From Heliopora coerulea (taxonomy: Eukaryota > Cnidaria > Anthozoa > Scleralcyonacea > Helioporidae), in contig JASJOG010000197.1 in NCBI GenBank assembly GCA_030142905.1, positions 278,501 through 342,500 of the forward strand: 64,000 bases of DNA, written 5' to 3'. The position numbers and the translations under genes are program-made. The first letter of the stretch is position 1. The number at the start of each line of letters is the position of its first letter. The notes below the pieces were generated by a model that saw only the letters and a list, made by a program, of their open reading frames with translations, was not told where the DNA came from and searched no databases. Positions 10,296-21,375 of the stretch are shown here, piece by piece.

Positions 10296-10820
10296 ATAGC
10301 ATCTTGTAAACTTAAGCGTTCGCCAAACGCTTCAGACTTTTTGTTCAACACCTTTCAACAGTGTTGAACGATGTTGAAGTCAGGGAAGGATAAAGGCATT
10401 CAACATATTCCACGGTCGGCAAGATCAATGTAAGTGTTGAACACAAGATGAACAAAAATTCGAACATGTTCAGATTTCTTTCAACAACGTTCAACATGGG
10501 TGGCCAAACGCGTTCAACATGTCGCATTCCACAATAGTGAACGACGTTGAATGAATGTTGAAAGCATTTGGCCACCAAGGCTTTAAGATTTGAGTTGAAC
10601 AGTATGACAAAAGATGAATAAAGGTGATACTTTGGTTTACTTCAAAGTCATTGTCAAACCTAAACTAAAGTTACAAGCAAGCGATGACCCTATTTGTAAT
10701 TACCTTGCTCACGAATTTAGTTTCAGTTTGACAATGTGTTTGAAGTAAACTCGAAATGTCACCCTTATTCATTATTCGTCTTCCTGTTAAACTCAAGTCT
10801 GGAGTTAACAAGATGCTATT
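10296..10820. repeat. Nested MITE-like inverted repeats
   Basis: The outer ends AAATAGCATCTTGTAAAC (10296) and TTAACAAGATGCTATTT (about 10815) are inverted repeats. Inside are two further palindromes. One is rich in GTTGAAC/GTTCAAC (10325-10580). The other has CTTTGGTTTACTTCAAA paired with TTTGAAGTAAAC (10630-10790). No coding capacity. Confidence 0.6.
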
Positions 10821-12089
10821 TATCGGCATTTGTTTTAGTTTTCACTTTTTGAAATTGTCGGCTAGCGAGACAATAAACTAACGTTTCGAGCGAAGACTCT
10901 TTGTCGGAGTTAAACGTAAAAACTCATCTCGTTCGTTTCCGTGGTTTCCTGATCCTTTTGCTTTTTACACTTGGCAAAGCCCACTCTGTCTACTCGGTGA
11001 GGTATCTAATATCATTTCTGCCACGATAAGAACATTTTACATACCATTTTCTCTCGAATCTGTTGGCGTAGCTATCGTTATTTTGAGTGTGTTGATAAGG
11101 CAAGCCTTGTTGTCATCACTTAAAGACATCCCGTTGGACACAGGCAACTATACTTGTCGACGCCTGGCAAAGAATGGCACGTGTGACTGCATCCTCCATT
11201 GTTTTCACTGCATGCTGTTTTCATATAAAGGAAAACAGGTTAGACAATATTGGGGTAAACAAAGGTTCGTATACCATGCCTCACAGGATTGTAAATAATC
11301 TAGGTACTGTAAGTGCATGAAAACCTTCGATGTGAATTTAAGATGTCGCTTGAGAAGCTGGTTTTTAAAAATTGACATCTTCCAAGTACGTAACCTTTGA
11401 AGTATTTAATTTGGTTTTTATAGTTACTTTCACCAATATTTAAGGATTTTGTTGCATTTTCTGTTTATCATATTTTGCAGGATCCTAATGACAAGCACTT
11501 TTGTCCAGTTGTAAACGGAACAAATATTATTTTTGTTACTATTACTGTTATAATTATTATCATTATCATTATCATAATTTGTTCATACGACTTCACATAG
11601 AACCGGCATTCATCGCCACGAGAGTGGTCTACCACCAATAAGACAATCACGAATGCCAAACGACTTTCCCACACAGACGAAAAGTTTCATACAGGTACAA
11701 TGAAGAAGGTAAAACGACTTTTTCACACGTACGAAAACATTCTCATGATCAGGAATGAGTAATGACTTTTCACCCTTTTCCATCGATAGAAAACATCTCA
11801 AAACGCATAATTTCTGATTATCAATCAAAATCCAGTTTGACGGGTAAAAACTCTTGGGGGACGCTTATTAGACGGTTGTTAATCCTGTAAAAGATTTATT
11901 CCATGACCGATTTCTCAAATTTTGAAGAACGTTTTTGGATAACGGTGATAATTTTTTAAGTTCTTTTCTAGCAGAACCTCTCCTCTTGGCGAGTAAAATA
12001 GTCTGGTGTTAACAACAGTAAATAATAGAAGACTCATCACGTCAAGAAAGAATTGAGACAGTTATAATCGCCATACATAATTTCTACTC
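10821..12089. other. Non-coding stretch
   Basis: Contains at 10870-10920, on the minus strand, a sequence like PLE 3' ends (GAGTCTTCGCTCGAAACG) and an ATT/ATC microsatellite near 11530-11580. The remaining short frames show no recognisable domain. Confidence 0.4.
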
Positions 12090-12455
12090 TCACCATTACG
12101 ACTTTCTGTTCTGTTGGTCATCGGCTCTCTCGGTTTTCCAATTTTCAAGCACAACTTGCCGTCAGCACGCAACACTATTGTGGCTATTGTGGCTATTGTC
12201 TCACCAGGGCTTACTTGAGTGGCCATTGTCTCACCAGTGTCAGTATTGGTAATGGTATTTGCATTCGTAGATGTAATATCATCTACTTCGCCACAGCTAA
12301 TTTCAACTTCTTGGGACTGAGATTCATTACCTCTGAATTTTGGTGTTCCAGTTTAGATCTTGTAGCGTTCTACGAGATTTTGCTTCATTTTGATCACGAA
12401 TTTTCCTTTGTTTACGCTTGGCTGCACCAGATAAATAAGAACGAGAAGACGCCAT
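12090..12455 (-). pseudogene. N-terminal scrap of a hAT/ZMYM-like transposase
   Basis: The ATG at 12455 gives MASSRSYLSGAAKRKQRKIR, resembling the basic (Y/H)LSGAxKRK start of many animal hAT proteins of the TTF-type finger group. A stop follows after about 40 codons. Another frame continues with an acidic/Thr-rich segment (EVEISCGEVDDITSTNANT) and GETIATIATIVLRADGKLC. Such acidic linkers usually precede the zinc finger in these proteins. Only this N-terminal part is present. Confidence 0.35.
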
Positions 12456-12530
12456 TTGATTTACATGTAGCGTACCGAGATAGTCACAATTCAAGACTGT
12501 ATACATACTACGTAAAAGGGGGGCGTTAAG

Positions 12531-13200
12531 GAAGGGAGCGTTTGCAATGTCATGCCTACGCGCATTATATTTAATTACGCACTATATTTAACTACATACA
12601 AAACTCGTTACATACATATTGATTGCGCAACTATACACTGCCGCTGATCTACATATGTTTTTGAACAATCAATTATGCAATTAATTGCAGTATCTGTAGC
12701 CATTTAATAATAGCGAACGCAACGTTTTTGACAACAGGAAAGGCGACCGGAGATAAATTTTTGACCAATCAGAATTCTCGATCCATTCTTCTGACGTTAC
12801 TCACCCCGTTTCCGTTGTAAAAATCGTTGCATGCTTAAGTTCCCTAATATATATTTTATTACATTTTTAATTTATTTCTCCCTTCTTCATTTTGGGGCCC
12901 CTCTTGAGCCTGGGGCCCGGGGTAAATTGCCCCCTTTGCCCCCCTCTTCTGAATGGCCCTGTTTGTGCGATCATATATTCATTTGGACGTCTTTTTATGA
13001 CAAACTGTCACTAATAGGACTGTTTCGATAAACCAGATATACGAGCAGCAAAATACAATCTGTACAAGTCGTGTGGTTTTTACATTGGTTCATATGAGTT
13101 CTATCGGGCGGTCACAGATCATTAACGCGTTTATGCCTCAGCAAAGAAATCACAGTAACCGAACTTAATTCGTGCTTTTATTGAAAAATCTATCATTTAT
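12531..13200. other. Non-coding stretch
   Basis: AT-rich sequence with a C/G-rich patch near 12890-12950 (GGGGCCCCTCTTGAGCC). No exon, RNA gene or element end is visible. Confidence 0.4.
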
Positions 13201-13204
13201 ATAC

Positions 13205-13211
13205 ATGTGTA

Positions 13212-13249
<38 letters not shown>

Positions 13250-13297
13250 TATATATATATATATATATATCTATATATATATATATATATCTTTATA
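13205..13297. repeat. (TA)n microsatellite
   Basis: Three TATA blocks separated by single C-containing interruptions (TCTATATA). Confidence 0.9.
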
Positions 13298-13504
13298 TAA
13301 TTACCAACAAGGTGATAATAAGTTGAATTAAGCAATCATAAGAAAGTATTAAATATACATTAACAGTTGGTTGGTTGACATAATTAATTATCACCTTAGC
13401 CGTAGGTCGAAGATCAAAGTCAAACCTTTATGTCAACCCTTGTTTGTAAGTGATATCTGGAAAAATGATGGGCTGCTCTGTATTTAACAAACAGAAAATT
13501 GCAT

Positions 13505-13772
13505 GAGTGTCTCTGTGCCGTGATAGAAACATGAATGACGTCATTTCAACCGGAAAAATGCCCAGTGAAAACATGAGATGTAGCCAAGTGTTTTCTGGTA
13601 TTTTTCCTGTTGAAATGGCTTCATTCATGTTTCTATCACAGTACAGAGACACAAAAACTATTTTCTGTTTGTTTTATAAAATAACCAAGATTTTCTTGAG
13701 TTTTTGTGATGTCATCCGTGTTTCTGTCCTCTAAAAGAAAATGAAAATGACGTCAGCCGTGTCTGCACTCCG
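13505..13772 (+). repeat. Hairpin MITE-like repeat, copy 2
   Basis: GTCTCTGTGCCGTGATAGAA and its complement near 13650 (TTTCTATCACAGTACAGAGA) form a palindrome of about 140 bp. The flank to 13772 matches, inverted, bases 1-118 of the window. This shows the repeat unit extends beyond the hairpin. Confidence 0.65.
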
Positions 13773-14750
13773 GGAGAAAATGAGGCTCGTCCAATCAGGG
13801 CTTGCGTAGGACGCGTGTTATTTCATAATGAAGTAAAGAAGGTGAACCTGATTGTATTTATATCCCGTTATAGAACAGACCAGAATTGCCAGCTAAATAT
13901 TTTTCTACCTGTTAAATGGTTCCTTGAATTAAAAAAATATTAAAAAGCAAAGAAAAGAAAAAGGAAAAAAGACAGAAAAATAAGAAGAAAAGTAAATAGG
14001 GAAAGAGAAAGAGAAGCAAGCGGCAAACCAGCTGTAACCACTACCATCGGAAAAGTATAGCAATCATTACGATGTTTTCCAAAGTTGCCCGAAGACGAAA
14101 CACGAAGTAGACTTGTGGCAATTTCCTCAGCTTGCATAATTTTACTCTTCAGTCTTCATTGATGCAGAAGAACAAAGTATTTTAAAATGGAAGCTTGTGT
14201 AACCAAGGTTGCATTGCATATATCTTGCAAAGGGCTGCTGGATAAACATGCGTTTTCTAAATCAGATACCCCGTGTACATCCAGCACATAGGTCTCAAGT
14301 TTGGATGGGCTTGATGCTGGTCACCAGAAAGACAACTCACGCCGAATGCGCGAGGCTCTAGGGGGGTCCGGGGCAATGCTCCCCCAGAAAATTTTCAAAA
14401 TTAGGCCCTCTGAAAAGCCATTTCCTACATTTTGAGACCATTTTGAAGCAAAATTGAATGATTTTCTTTGACCCTGTCCCTCACTTAGACTCAAAACTGC
14501 TCTCCTCTGCACTTCAATTTGTACTTTTTGGAAGTTTAAGCTTAATCTGTACATCTACACTGATATGCCACTCCACACATCTCAGTTGCAACAGATTCAA
14601 CTGATTTTATTTTCTGGGTTTGACGTATTATTATCATTGCCTAAATTACAGAAGTATTCTTTTGCAAATTGCGAAACTCGCACTGTTCAAAGTCCCCATG
14701 AATCTCCGCAGTCGCATGCCCATGAGTCTCTTGCAAGCGACTGGGGACGA
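13773..14750. other. Non-coding stretch with a purine-rich tract
   Basis: Bases 13930-14020 are A/G-rich on the plus strand. The remainder has only short frames without recognisable content. Confidence 0.4.
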
Positions 14751-14756
14751 GTCAGC

Positions 14757-15490
14757 TACATTGAACTCTAAAAAGACTGGAACGATACCTCGTTATGTCT
14801 GGCCTTACGACTGAGTGAAACCGACATGGGGCAGCCATGTAGGTCAAAAACACGCGGGTAAGCGCGGGCCTCAAACTTACAGAAGCGAGCAAAACGTTAC
14901 TCGGCCTCAGCGAGTCAGAACTGAAGATTACTTACTTATGATTTCAATCATAAGTAAGAAAATGTTTTCGAAAAAACTCTTGGAAATTTGGGCCTCAGCC
15001 GAGCAGACAAGGACTGGGGAGACAAAAACTCGTGAAAGCTTTTTTACCGCTAAAAAACGTTAAAACCGATCAAATATCAAGTTTGGATGAATAGAAAACT
15101 AACTTTTATTTTCGATTTAAGAAACAGTATAATAGTTTTTAGCATATCTGCCTAATATTACAGATAAACAACATAAAAAATGATTAGAAAAATCCGCGCG
15201 GTTTCTCTCTTGATCTTCCAATATTTGTATTGATGATAACTTTACTTTTTCTGAACAGTTACTTCCAATTGGTACATTAGTCAACAGAGGATTGGTCTTC
15301 TAGTTTGTTAGCATAAACAAAAAAATTTAAAAAAAATCCGAACTTTAGATTAAATGAGTTTTGGGGCATACGTAATGATTTATCAACTAGGGGGGACTGG
15401 GGTGACCTGTAATTTGACCTACATGTCTGCCTCCATGCTGGCTTCAAAAAAAAGTTTACAGGTAGCGTTCCAGTCTTTTTAGAGTTCAAT
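14757..15490. repeat. Inverted repeat pair, possible non-autonomous DNA element
   Basis: CATTGAACTCTAAAAAGACT at 14757 is complementary to the segment ending at 15490 (CAGTCTTTTTAGAGTTCAAT). Related sequence extends inward on both sides (ATGTAGGTCAAA against TTTGACCTACAT). I could not define a target duplication, so the borders are approximate. Confidence 0.5.
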
Positions 15491-15494
15491 GGTC

Positions 15495-17250
15495 AGCAAT
15501 ATGATCTCAAGCAGTCTATGTGCGCAATATCAATATGATTATATTTACAAAGAAATGAATTGTAAACATGTCTGGGATGTCACAGAATGCGTTTAACGGT
15601 GTTGCAAGTCCCACTGTCAAATCGTAGCTTATTTTTGTGTTCCAAAACACATTTAAAAATAATTTCACAACACGGAAGACAGAAATACAGCAAATCAATG
15701 CCAATGCGGGTTTTTATGCTAGCCTGGCGGATCGGCTGGTTTGGATGTCCAAACGCGGGTCTGACCGGCCAGATGCGGGTCACTTGGGAGTTATGCTAGC
15801 AAGGAGACAAGTGGACGGAGGTATGCTATGATTCTGTATAATCGTGACGGTTTATGGCCACATGGGACATATATTACTTGTAGTTTGACTATTAAAACAA
15901 CAAATATGGCTACTAAATGTTCACCCTTTGCTATTCCCAAAGCTGGAGTCAAATTTTACGGACGGCTGTTCTGATTGAGACTTATTGTTCGAGTAATGAA
16001 AATACATGTAATTTATGTGCTGAAAACTTGAATTATTCGATTGCTCTATTTACTTCAAGTTCGTAGACCTCCAGATACCCTAAAATTATATTTGCAGGAT
16101 GAAAATCTGAATTCTTGGTTACCATAGCGATAAAACTTTATATTTTAGCTTCGGTTTTGTAATTCTGTTAACTTTGAGAAAGTATTCAAACTTGAAAAGG
16201 AAGGAGTTAAGGGTGTTCTAATTTGAACTGGGTTTGACCGTGACGTGTTCCATGTTTCATTTGAACTCCTGTGAAATGTCAATTTTGACATTCTCGGTAA
16301 GGAGCGTCGTGAAACCGTGTTTTTCTCAAGACCAGTATAGCAGTACGTTATACTGACCTCACTCTGGTCCCAATTGATTCAGTGTATTTGGCGCAAGGGA
16401 AGATTTAAACTTTGATGTTAAAATAAAGAAATTCCATTTGAAAAATTTTTATGTTGGAAATAAATCGCACAATGACCTTTCACATCAAAATTTAGCTTAA
16501 AGGTGAATAAGATAGTTTTTAGTCTTAATCCAATACATGTTTTGATAGATCAAGAGGTCATTTTCAGTTAATAGACTAGTGCAAGACGTGAGATGAATTA
16601 CTGAAGCATTAAAAAATTAGAAATATTGTTATTAACTTGAATAAAACATACTTTACTCTTTCCCAACAGTAGGTCTCCCATTGGCTATGGTGGTGATGCC
16701 AGGAATTCCCCAACACAGGGGCTAACGTCCACAACAGGGGGGCTAAACCTTAAATGCCATGACCACATCCCCTTTATAATTTCATTAATTGAAGGTCAAA
16801 AACATCACATTTTTTGCTAGAATAACCTGTAATTTTTAGCGTTCTGAAACTTGCATTCGAGTGGATTAACTTGTGGTTCATTTGTGCAAAGCTATACAGT
16901 ACAATTGTTTGGCAAGTTGTTTACTCAATCGTATGCTTCAGGATGAGAAGAATTGCAAGAAGAATTACCTGTATAAACAGCCCTGTTATCTTTCTTGGCT
17001 GAATCAATAACAACTGGTTCTAGTTTGCACAAGATATAAATGTGTTCATCAGTGAAACTTCCCCAACAGATTGTTAATTTTTCCCCAATAGGGGGGCTAA
17101 GGTTCTACAATGGGGGAGCTGTTGCCCCCTCTGCACCACTGTAGCACCCCACCTATGATTGGCTAGTAGAGTTAGTAGAGTGCTGCATTAGTAGTGGTAA
17201 ATGATATGTAAGGTTTGAAAAGTCATCAGGGTAAGGGAATTACTGAATCG
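15495..17250. other. Non-coding stretch
   Basis: AT-rich, with short frames only. Two C/G-rich patches near 16700 and 17090 repeat the phrase ACAGGGGGGCTAA / ATAGGGGGGCTAA, but I see no gene or element end. Confidence 0.4.
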
Positions 17251-17257
17251 TAAGAGA

Positions 17258-17370
17258 GGAATAAATTGATGTTTTAGGTGAAAGTCCTTCATCAGATTGA
17301 AATGTGAAACCAACCAAACTTCAACAAAGGGCTTTTGCTCAAAACATCAATTTATTACTCTCTTAAGTTT
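17258..17370. repeat. Short inverted repeat with hammerhead-like core
   Basis: Arms of about 45 bp. The minus arm reads CTGATGAAGGACTTTCACCT then AAAACATCAATTTATT; the plus arm reads CAACAAAGGGCTTTTGCTCA then AAAACATCAATTTATT. The minus arm keeps a CTGATGA core with a 3-bp helix II (AGG/CCU), but GAAA is changed to AAAA. It looks like a relic of a PLE end. Confidence 0.35.
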
Positions 17371-17431
17371 CTGCAGTTCCCTCAACCTTTTGGCTTTTTA
17401 AATTCTAATGGTTCAACACTAATCTGAAAAT

Positions 17432-17580
17432 AGTTAATATACATGTAATGATAGTTTTTAAGTCTTTCATGATGGTAGATCTCCCAATGATAGGTAAAAT
17501 AGTCAAATATTAGCTAGAATAAAGTCTGGAAAGAGTTAATGATGTTATTAATGCAATATCGTTTTGCCCTCTTAAAAACA
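17432..17580. repeat. Direct repeat flanking PLE 2 (left copy)
   Basis: About 148 bp beginning near TTAATATACATGTAATG and ending GTTTTGCCCTCTTAAAAACA. It matches 20232-20380 with several scattered substitutions and lies just outside the minus-strand PLE. Confidence 0.75.
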
Positions 17581-17979
17581 GATATGGTAACAATATGAGG
17601 AATTCTAGGGCACAGGGGTCCAGTGTAGATAGCTTCGATAAAACAGCGGCGTTCTTAAGGTTATACACTATCTAAAGGATAGAAAAAAGCTTCTCGACGT
17701 TTTGTGCGAAGGCCCTTCGTCCGGAGATTAGTAGCATGGAATACAAAAACACGTGGGCTTTTATAGTAAAGCTAAAAAAGTGTGTCACGTGACAAAAATG
17801 AACCAATAGAATGAATGTGGTCAAAACAAACACAAAACAATGAAAGGGTAAAGCACATGACAAATTATATGTGAAACTAGAGAGCAAAAAGGGCGAAAAA
17901 TAGCGCGTGGATGGGAAATAATAATGTGGGATAGCGAAGGAAGGTGAGATGATGAAATAAAGTAAATCGAGAGCTAAAC

Positions 17980-20244
17980 TTAAGAAAATCGCTCGTTGAT
18001 ACCATGGGGGTGCAGTGTTCCAAGTTTGGAAATGAGACGCATTTCCTGACTTTTGCGGCTATCATTGTTACCGGAAACAGGAACTAAAGTTCGAGTTTGC
18101 ATATCCGAAAGGCTGTGATTAGCACTGTTAAAGTGCCTGGCAACAGGCTGATTAGCATCGTTCTTAGTAACAGCACGACGATGCTCCCCAAACCTGTCTC
18201 TCAAAACTCTTCCAGTTTCTCCAATGTAGAGCATGCCACATTTAATGCTTGAGATGGAGTAAATGAGATGGGAGGAAGTACAAGTGAAGTGGTGTTTGAC
18301 AGTGAACTTAGATTTTGGCGCCGAAATTGTAATGGAGGAATCTATGAAACTACAGGTTTTGTAATTCTTGATGCCACAAGGAAATGTGCCCTTGGGAGAC
18401 GACTTACCCTGTGGTAGAGAACTATGAACTAGGGATTCACGGATGTTTTTGCTGTGCCGAAAAGAGACTAGAGGGTTATCGGGGAAAATGGAAGATGTTT
18501 CAGGATCATTCTTTAGGATATGGAAGTTCTTGCGGATGACATCCCTTACTTTGAAATTGAAGGGATGGTAAGTGAGAACTAAGGAGATTTTTTTGGAAAC
18601 ATTGACTACAGAGTCAGTGAGGGTATCCGAACGGGGAATCTGGGTAGCCTTGGTTAAGGCAGTCTCGAGAAGAGGGGTGGGATAGCCTCGCTGGACAAAA
18701 AAGTTTCTCATTTCCAAACTTTTTATATGAAAATCTTCATCTTCACTGCAAAGGCGGCGAAGACGAAGAAACTGGGAGAAAGGGATTGACCTTTTGGTGT
18801 GGTTTGGGTGGGAAGAGGAATAAAAGAGATAACTGTGGGAGTCAGTGGGCTTGTAGAACACAGAGGTGGTGAGTTTATTGCCATTGATGGAAACAAGTAT
18901 ATCTAAGAACGATACACTGGTCTCACTGATCTCCCATGTGAATTGGAGTGAGGAATGGAAACCATTAACAAAGTTAATGAACCGCTCCAAATCGACACGG
19001 GAACATGATGCTGTGCCAAGACAGTCATTAATGTACCTACTAAAGTAATCAGGCATAGGACCAGTGTACTGCTCAAAGATTTGTTTTTCCAGAAAACCAA
19101 CAAACAAGTTGGCATAATTAGGACCCATTTTGGTGCCCATAGCTACACCACTTATCTGCTGGTAATGCTCACCATCAAAGGAAAAATTGTTGAGGGTGAG
19201 CACTAGCTCTGCCATACGAATCAATGTGGTTGTCGACGGTTCCTGGGTGGAGCGCTTATCGAAGAAAAATTTAAGCGCCTTCAAACCTTCATCATGCATA
19301 ATGACAGTGTATAAGGATTTGACATCCATGGTGAAAATGAATGTGTGGGTGCCTGAGAAGGTGATGTTTTGGAAGATTTGGAAAGCATGTTTGGTGTCCC
19401 TGATGTAGGAAGGTAATTCCCTAACCATGGGTGCCATAACATGATCAAGATAGCTGGAGATGAGTTCAGTGGGACAACCACAGGTAGTCACAATGGGCCT
19501 ACCTGGGTTGTTAGGTTTGGGAATTTTGGGTAGAAAGTACATGACAGGTGTGTGAGGTGTGTCAACTAAGAGATTCCTTGCAGAATCAGGAAGTTCTCCA
19601 GTGCTGATGAGATTAATGATGGTTTTACGAATGGTGGTTTGGTGAGTAGATGTCAAATCCCCTTCAACCAAACGACAAAAAGCAGAGTCACTCAATTGCC
19701 TTTGAGCTTCATTTCGATACAAATCAGCTCTCCATACAACCAATGCTCCACCCTTATCAGCCGGTTTGATAACAATGTCATCACGAGCACGAAGTATCTT
19801 GAGAGCACTAAATTCAGCTTCAGTTAGGTTGGATGGCCTTTTGGGCTTAAATTTGGGAAGGTGTTCTGTATCATGTCGACATTGTCGAATGAATAGCTCG
19901 GAGGGATCCATGTTGGACTTCCGTGGGAGTCCAGGTAGATTTTTTAATTTTAATGGCCTCAAATGCGTCCTTTGGGACGGAGGATTTGTTGTGAAAAAAC
20001 GCTTTGAGGCGTAATCGTCTAAAAAAGACTCGGTGTCTTGCTTAACTGAGTAGATGTCGAGTGACGCTGGGTTGGGAACAAATTTGAGACCTTTCGCGAG
20101 GATAGATCTCTCAGAGTCTGATAAGGGAAGATATGATGGAATGGTGACAACCAAATTGATGTTGTTGGCTGGGTAAGCGTGATAAGGTGCCGAAACGGGA
20201 CTGTTGCCTAACAAACTGTTGAATTTAGAGGTTTTAATACACAT
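17980..20244 (-). CDS. Penelope-like reverse transcriptase with GIY-YIG endonuclease
   Basis: An uninterrupted 754-codon frame. Near residue 45 it has the conserved pre-RT block (SILAKGLKFVPNPASLD), at about 160 DDIVIKPADKGGALVVW, at about 230 TPVMYFLPKIPKPNNPGRPI, motif A FIFTMDVKSLYT and motif B SGVAMGTKMGPNYANLF. Motif C reads RYINDCLG, where related elements have YIDD, so the first catalytic aspartate is Asn and polymerase activity is probably lost. The C-terminus holds a GIY-YIG nuclease (MLYIGETGRVLRDRFGEHR) and ends GTLHPHGINERFS. Length and domain order fit Penelope-like elements; the N-terminus may be slightly truncated. It lies between 148-bp direct repeats. Confidence 0.9.
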   Translation of the reverse strand: MCIKTSKFNSLLGNSPVSAPYHAYPANNINLVVTIPSYLPLSDSERSILAKGLKFVPNPASLDIYSVKQDTESFLDDYASKRFFTTNPPSQRTHLRPLKLKNLPGLPRKSNMDPSELFIRQCRHDTEHLPKFKPKRPSNLTEAEFSALKILRARDDIVIKPADKGGALVVWRADLYRNEAQRQLSDSAFCRLVEGDLTSTHQTTIRKTIINLISTGELPDSARNLLVDTPHTPVMYFLPKIPKPNNPGRPIVTTCGCPTELISSYLDHVMAPMVRELPSYIRDTKHAFQIFQNITFSGTHTFIFTMDVKSLYTVIMHDEGLKALKFFFDKRSTQEPSTTTLIRMAELVLTLNNFSFDGEHYQQISGVAMGTKMGPNYANLFVGFLEKQIFEQYTGPMPDYFSRYINDCLGTASCSRVDLERFINFVNGFHSSLQFTWEISETSVSFLDILVSINGNKLTTSVFYKPTDSHSYLFYSSSHPNHTKRSIPFSQFLRLRRLCSEDEDFHIKSLEMRNFFVQRGYPTPLLETALTKATQIPRSDTLTDSVVNVSKKISLVLTYHPFNFKVRDVIRKNFHILKNDPETSSIFPDNPLVSFRHSKNIRESLVHSSLPQGKSSPKGTFPCGIKNYKTCSFIDSSITISAPKSKFTVKHHFTCTSSHLIYSISSIKCGMLYIGETGRVLRDRFGEHRRAVTKNDANQPVARHFNSANHSLSDMQTRTLVPVSGNNDSRKSQEMRLISKLGTLHPHGINERFS

Positions 20245-20380
20245 GTAATAGTAGTTTTTAAGTATTTCATGATGGTAGATCTCCCACTGATAGGTAAAAT
20301 AGTCAAATGTTAGCCAGAGTAAAGTCTGGAAAGAGTTAATGATGTTAATAATGGAATATTGTTTTGCCCTCTTAAAAACA
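20232..20380. repeat. Direct repeat flanking PLE 2 (right copy)
   Basis: Counterpart of 17432-17580, ending GTTTTGCCCTCTTAAAAACA. It lies between the start of the long PLE frame and the inverted partial copy. Confidence 0.75.
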
Positions 20381-20390
20381 TTCAGAGGAT

Positions 20391-21129
20391 TTTGGAAATG
20401 AGAAACTTTTTTGTCCAGCGAGGCTATCCCACCCCTCTTCTCGAGACTGCCTTAACCAAGGCTACCCAGATTCCCCGTTCGGATACCCTCACTGACTCTG
20501 TAGTCAATGTTTCCAAAAAAATCTCCTTAGTTCTCACTTACCATCCCTTCAATTTCAAAGTAAGGGATGTCATCCGCAAGAACTTCCATATCCTAAAGAA
20601 TGATCCTGAAACATCTTCCATTTTCCCCGATAACCCTCTAGTCTCTTTTCGGCACAGCAAAAACATCCGTGAATCCCTAGTTCATAGTTCTCTACCACAG
20701 GGTAAGTCGTCTCCCAAGGGCACATTTCCTTGTGGCATCAAGAATTACAAAACCTGTAGTTTCATAGATTCCTCCATTACAATTTCGGCGCCAAAATCTA
20801 AGTTCACTGTCAAACACCACTTCACTTGTACTTCCTCCCATCTCATTTACTCCATCTCAAGCATTAAATGTGGCATGCTCTACATTGGAGAAACTGGAAG
20901 AGTTTTGAGAGACAGGTTTGGGGAGCATCGTCGTGCTGTTACTAAGAACGATGCTAATCAGCCTGTTGCCAGGCACTTTAACAGTGCTAATCACAGCCTT
21001 TCGGATATGCAAACTCGAACTTTAGTTCCTGTTTCCGGTAACAATGATAGCCGCAAAAGTCAGGAAATGCGTCTCATTTCCAAACTTGGAACACTGCACC
21101 CCCATGGTATCAACGAGCGATTTTCTTAA
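20391..21129 (+). pseudogene. 5'-truncated inverted copy of PLE 2
   Basis: From 20397 the frame encodes EMRNFFVQRGYPTPLLETAL onward, identical to the last 250 residues of the minus-strand element, and ends with the same NERFS stop at 21129. It holds the connector and GIY-YIG nuclease but no RT core. The open frame continues about 30 codons upstream into non-element DNA. Element homology ends at about 21375 (CCATGCTAC). Near identity to the other arm implies a recent event or gene conversion. Confidence 0.85.
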
Positions 21130-21375
21130 GTTTAGCTCTCGATTTACTTTATTTCATCATCTCACCTTCCTTCGCTATCCCACATTATTATTTCCCATCC
21201 ACGCGCTATTTTTCGCCCTTTTTGCTCTCTAGTTTCACATATAATTTGTCATGTGCTTTACCCTTTCATTGTTTTGTGTTTGTTTTGACCACATTCATTC
21301 TATTGGTTCATTTTTGTCACGTGACACACTTTTTTAGCTTTACTATAAAAGCCCACGTGTTTTTGTATTCCATGC

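Larger units (their letters stand above)
17731..21375. repeat. Inverted repeat formed by PLE 2 and its partial copy
   Basis: Bases 17731-18718 and 20391-21375 are complementary over about 985 bp and encode an identical stretch of about 250 residues. The left arm is the 3' part of the long minus-strand element. The right arm is a separate truncated copy. Confidence 0.9.

Noticed and set aside
12090..12340. Extracellular exon joined in phase to the membrane exon at 9538
   Set aside because: A GTGAGA donor of matching phase exists, but the sequence continues a hAT-like N-terminus, so the join is more likely coincidence.
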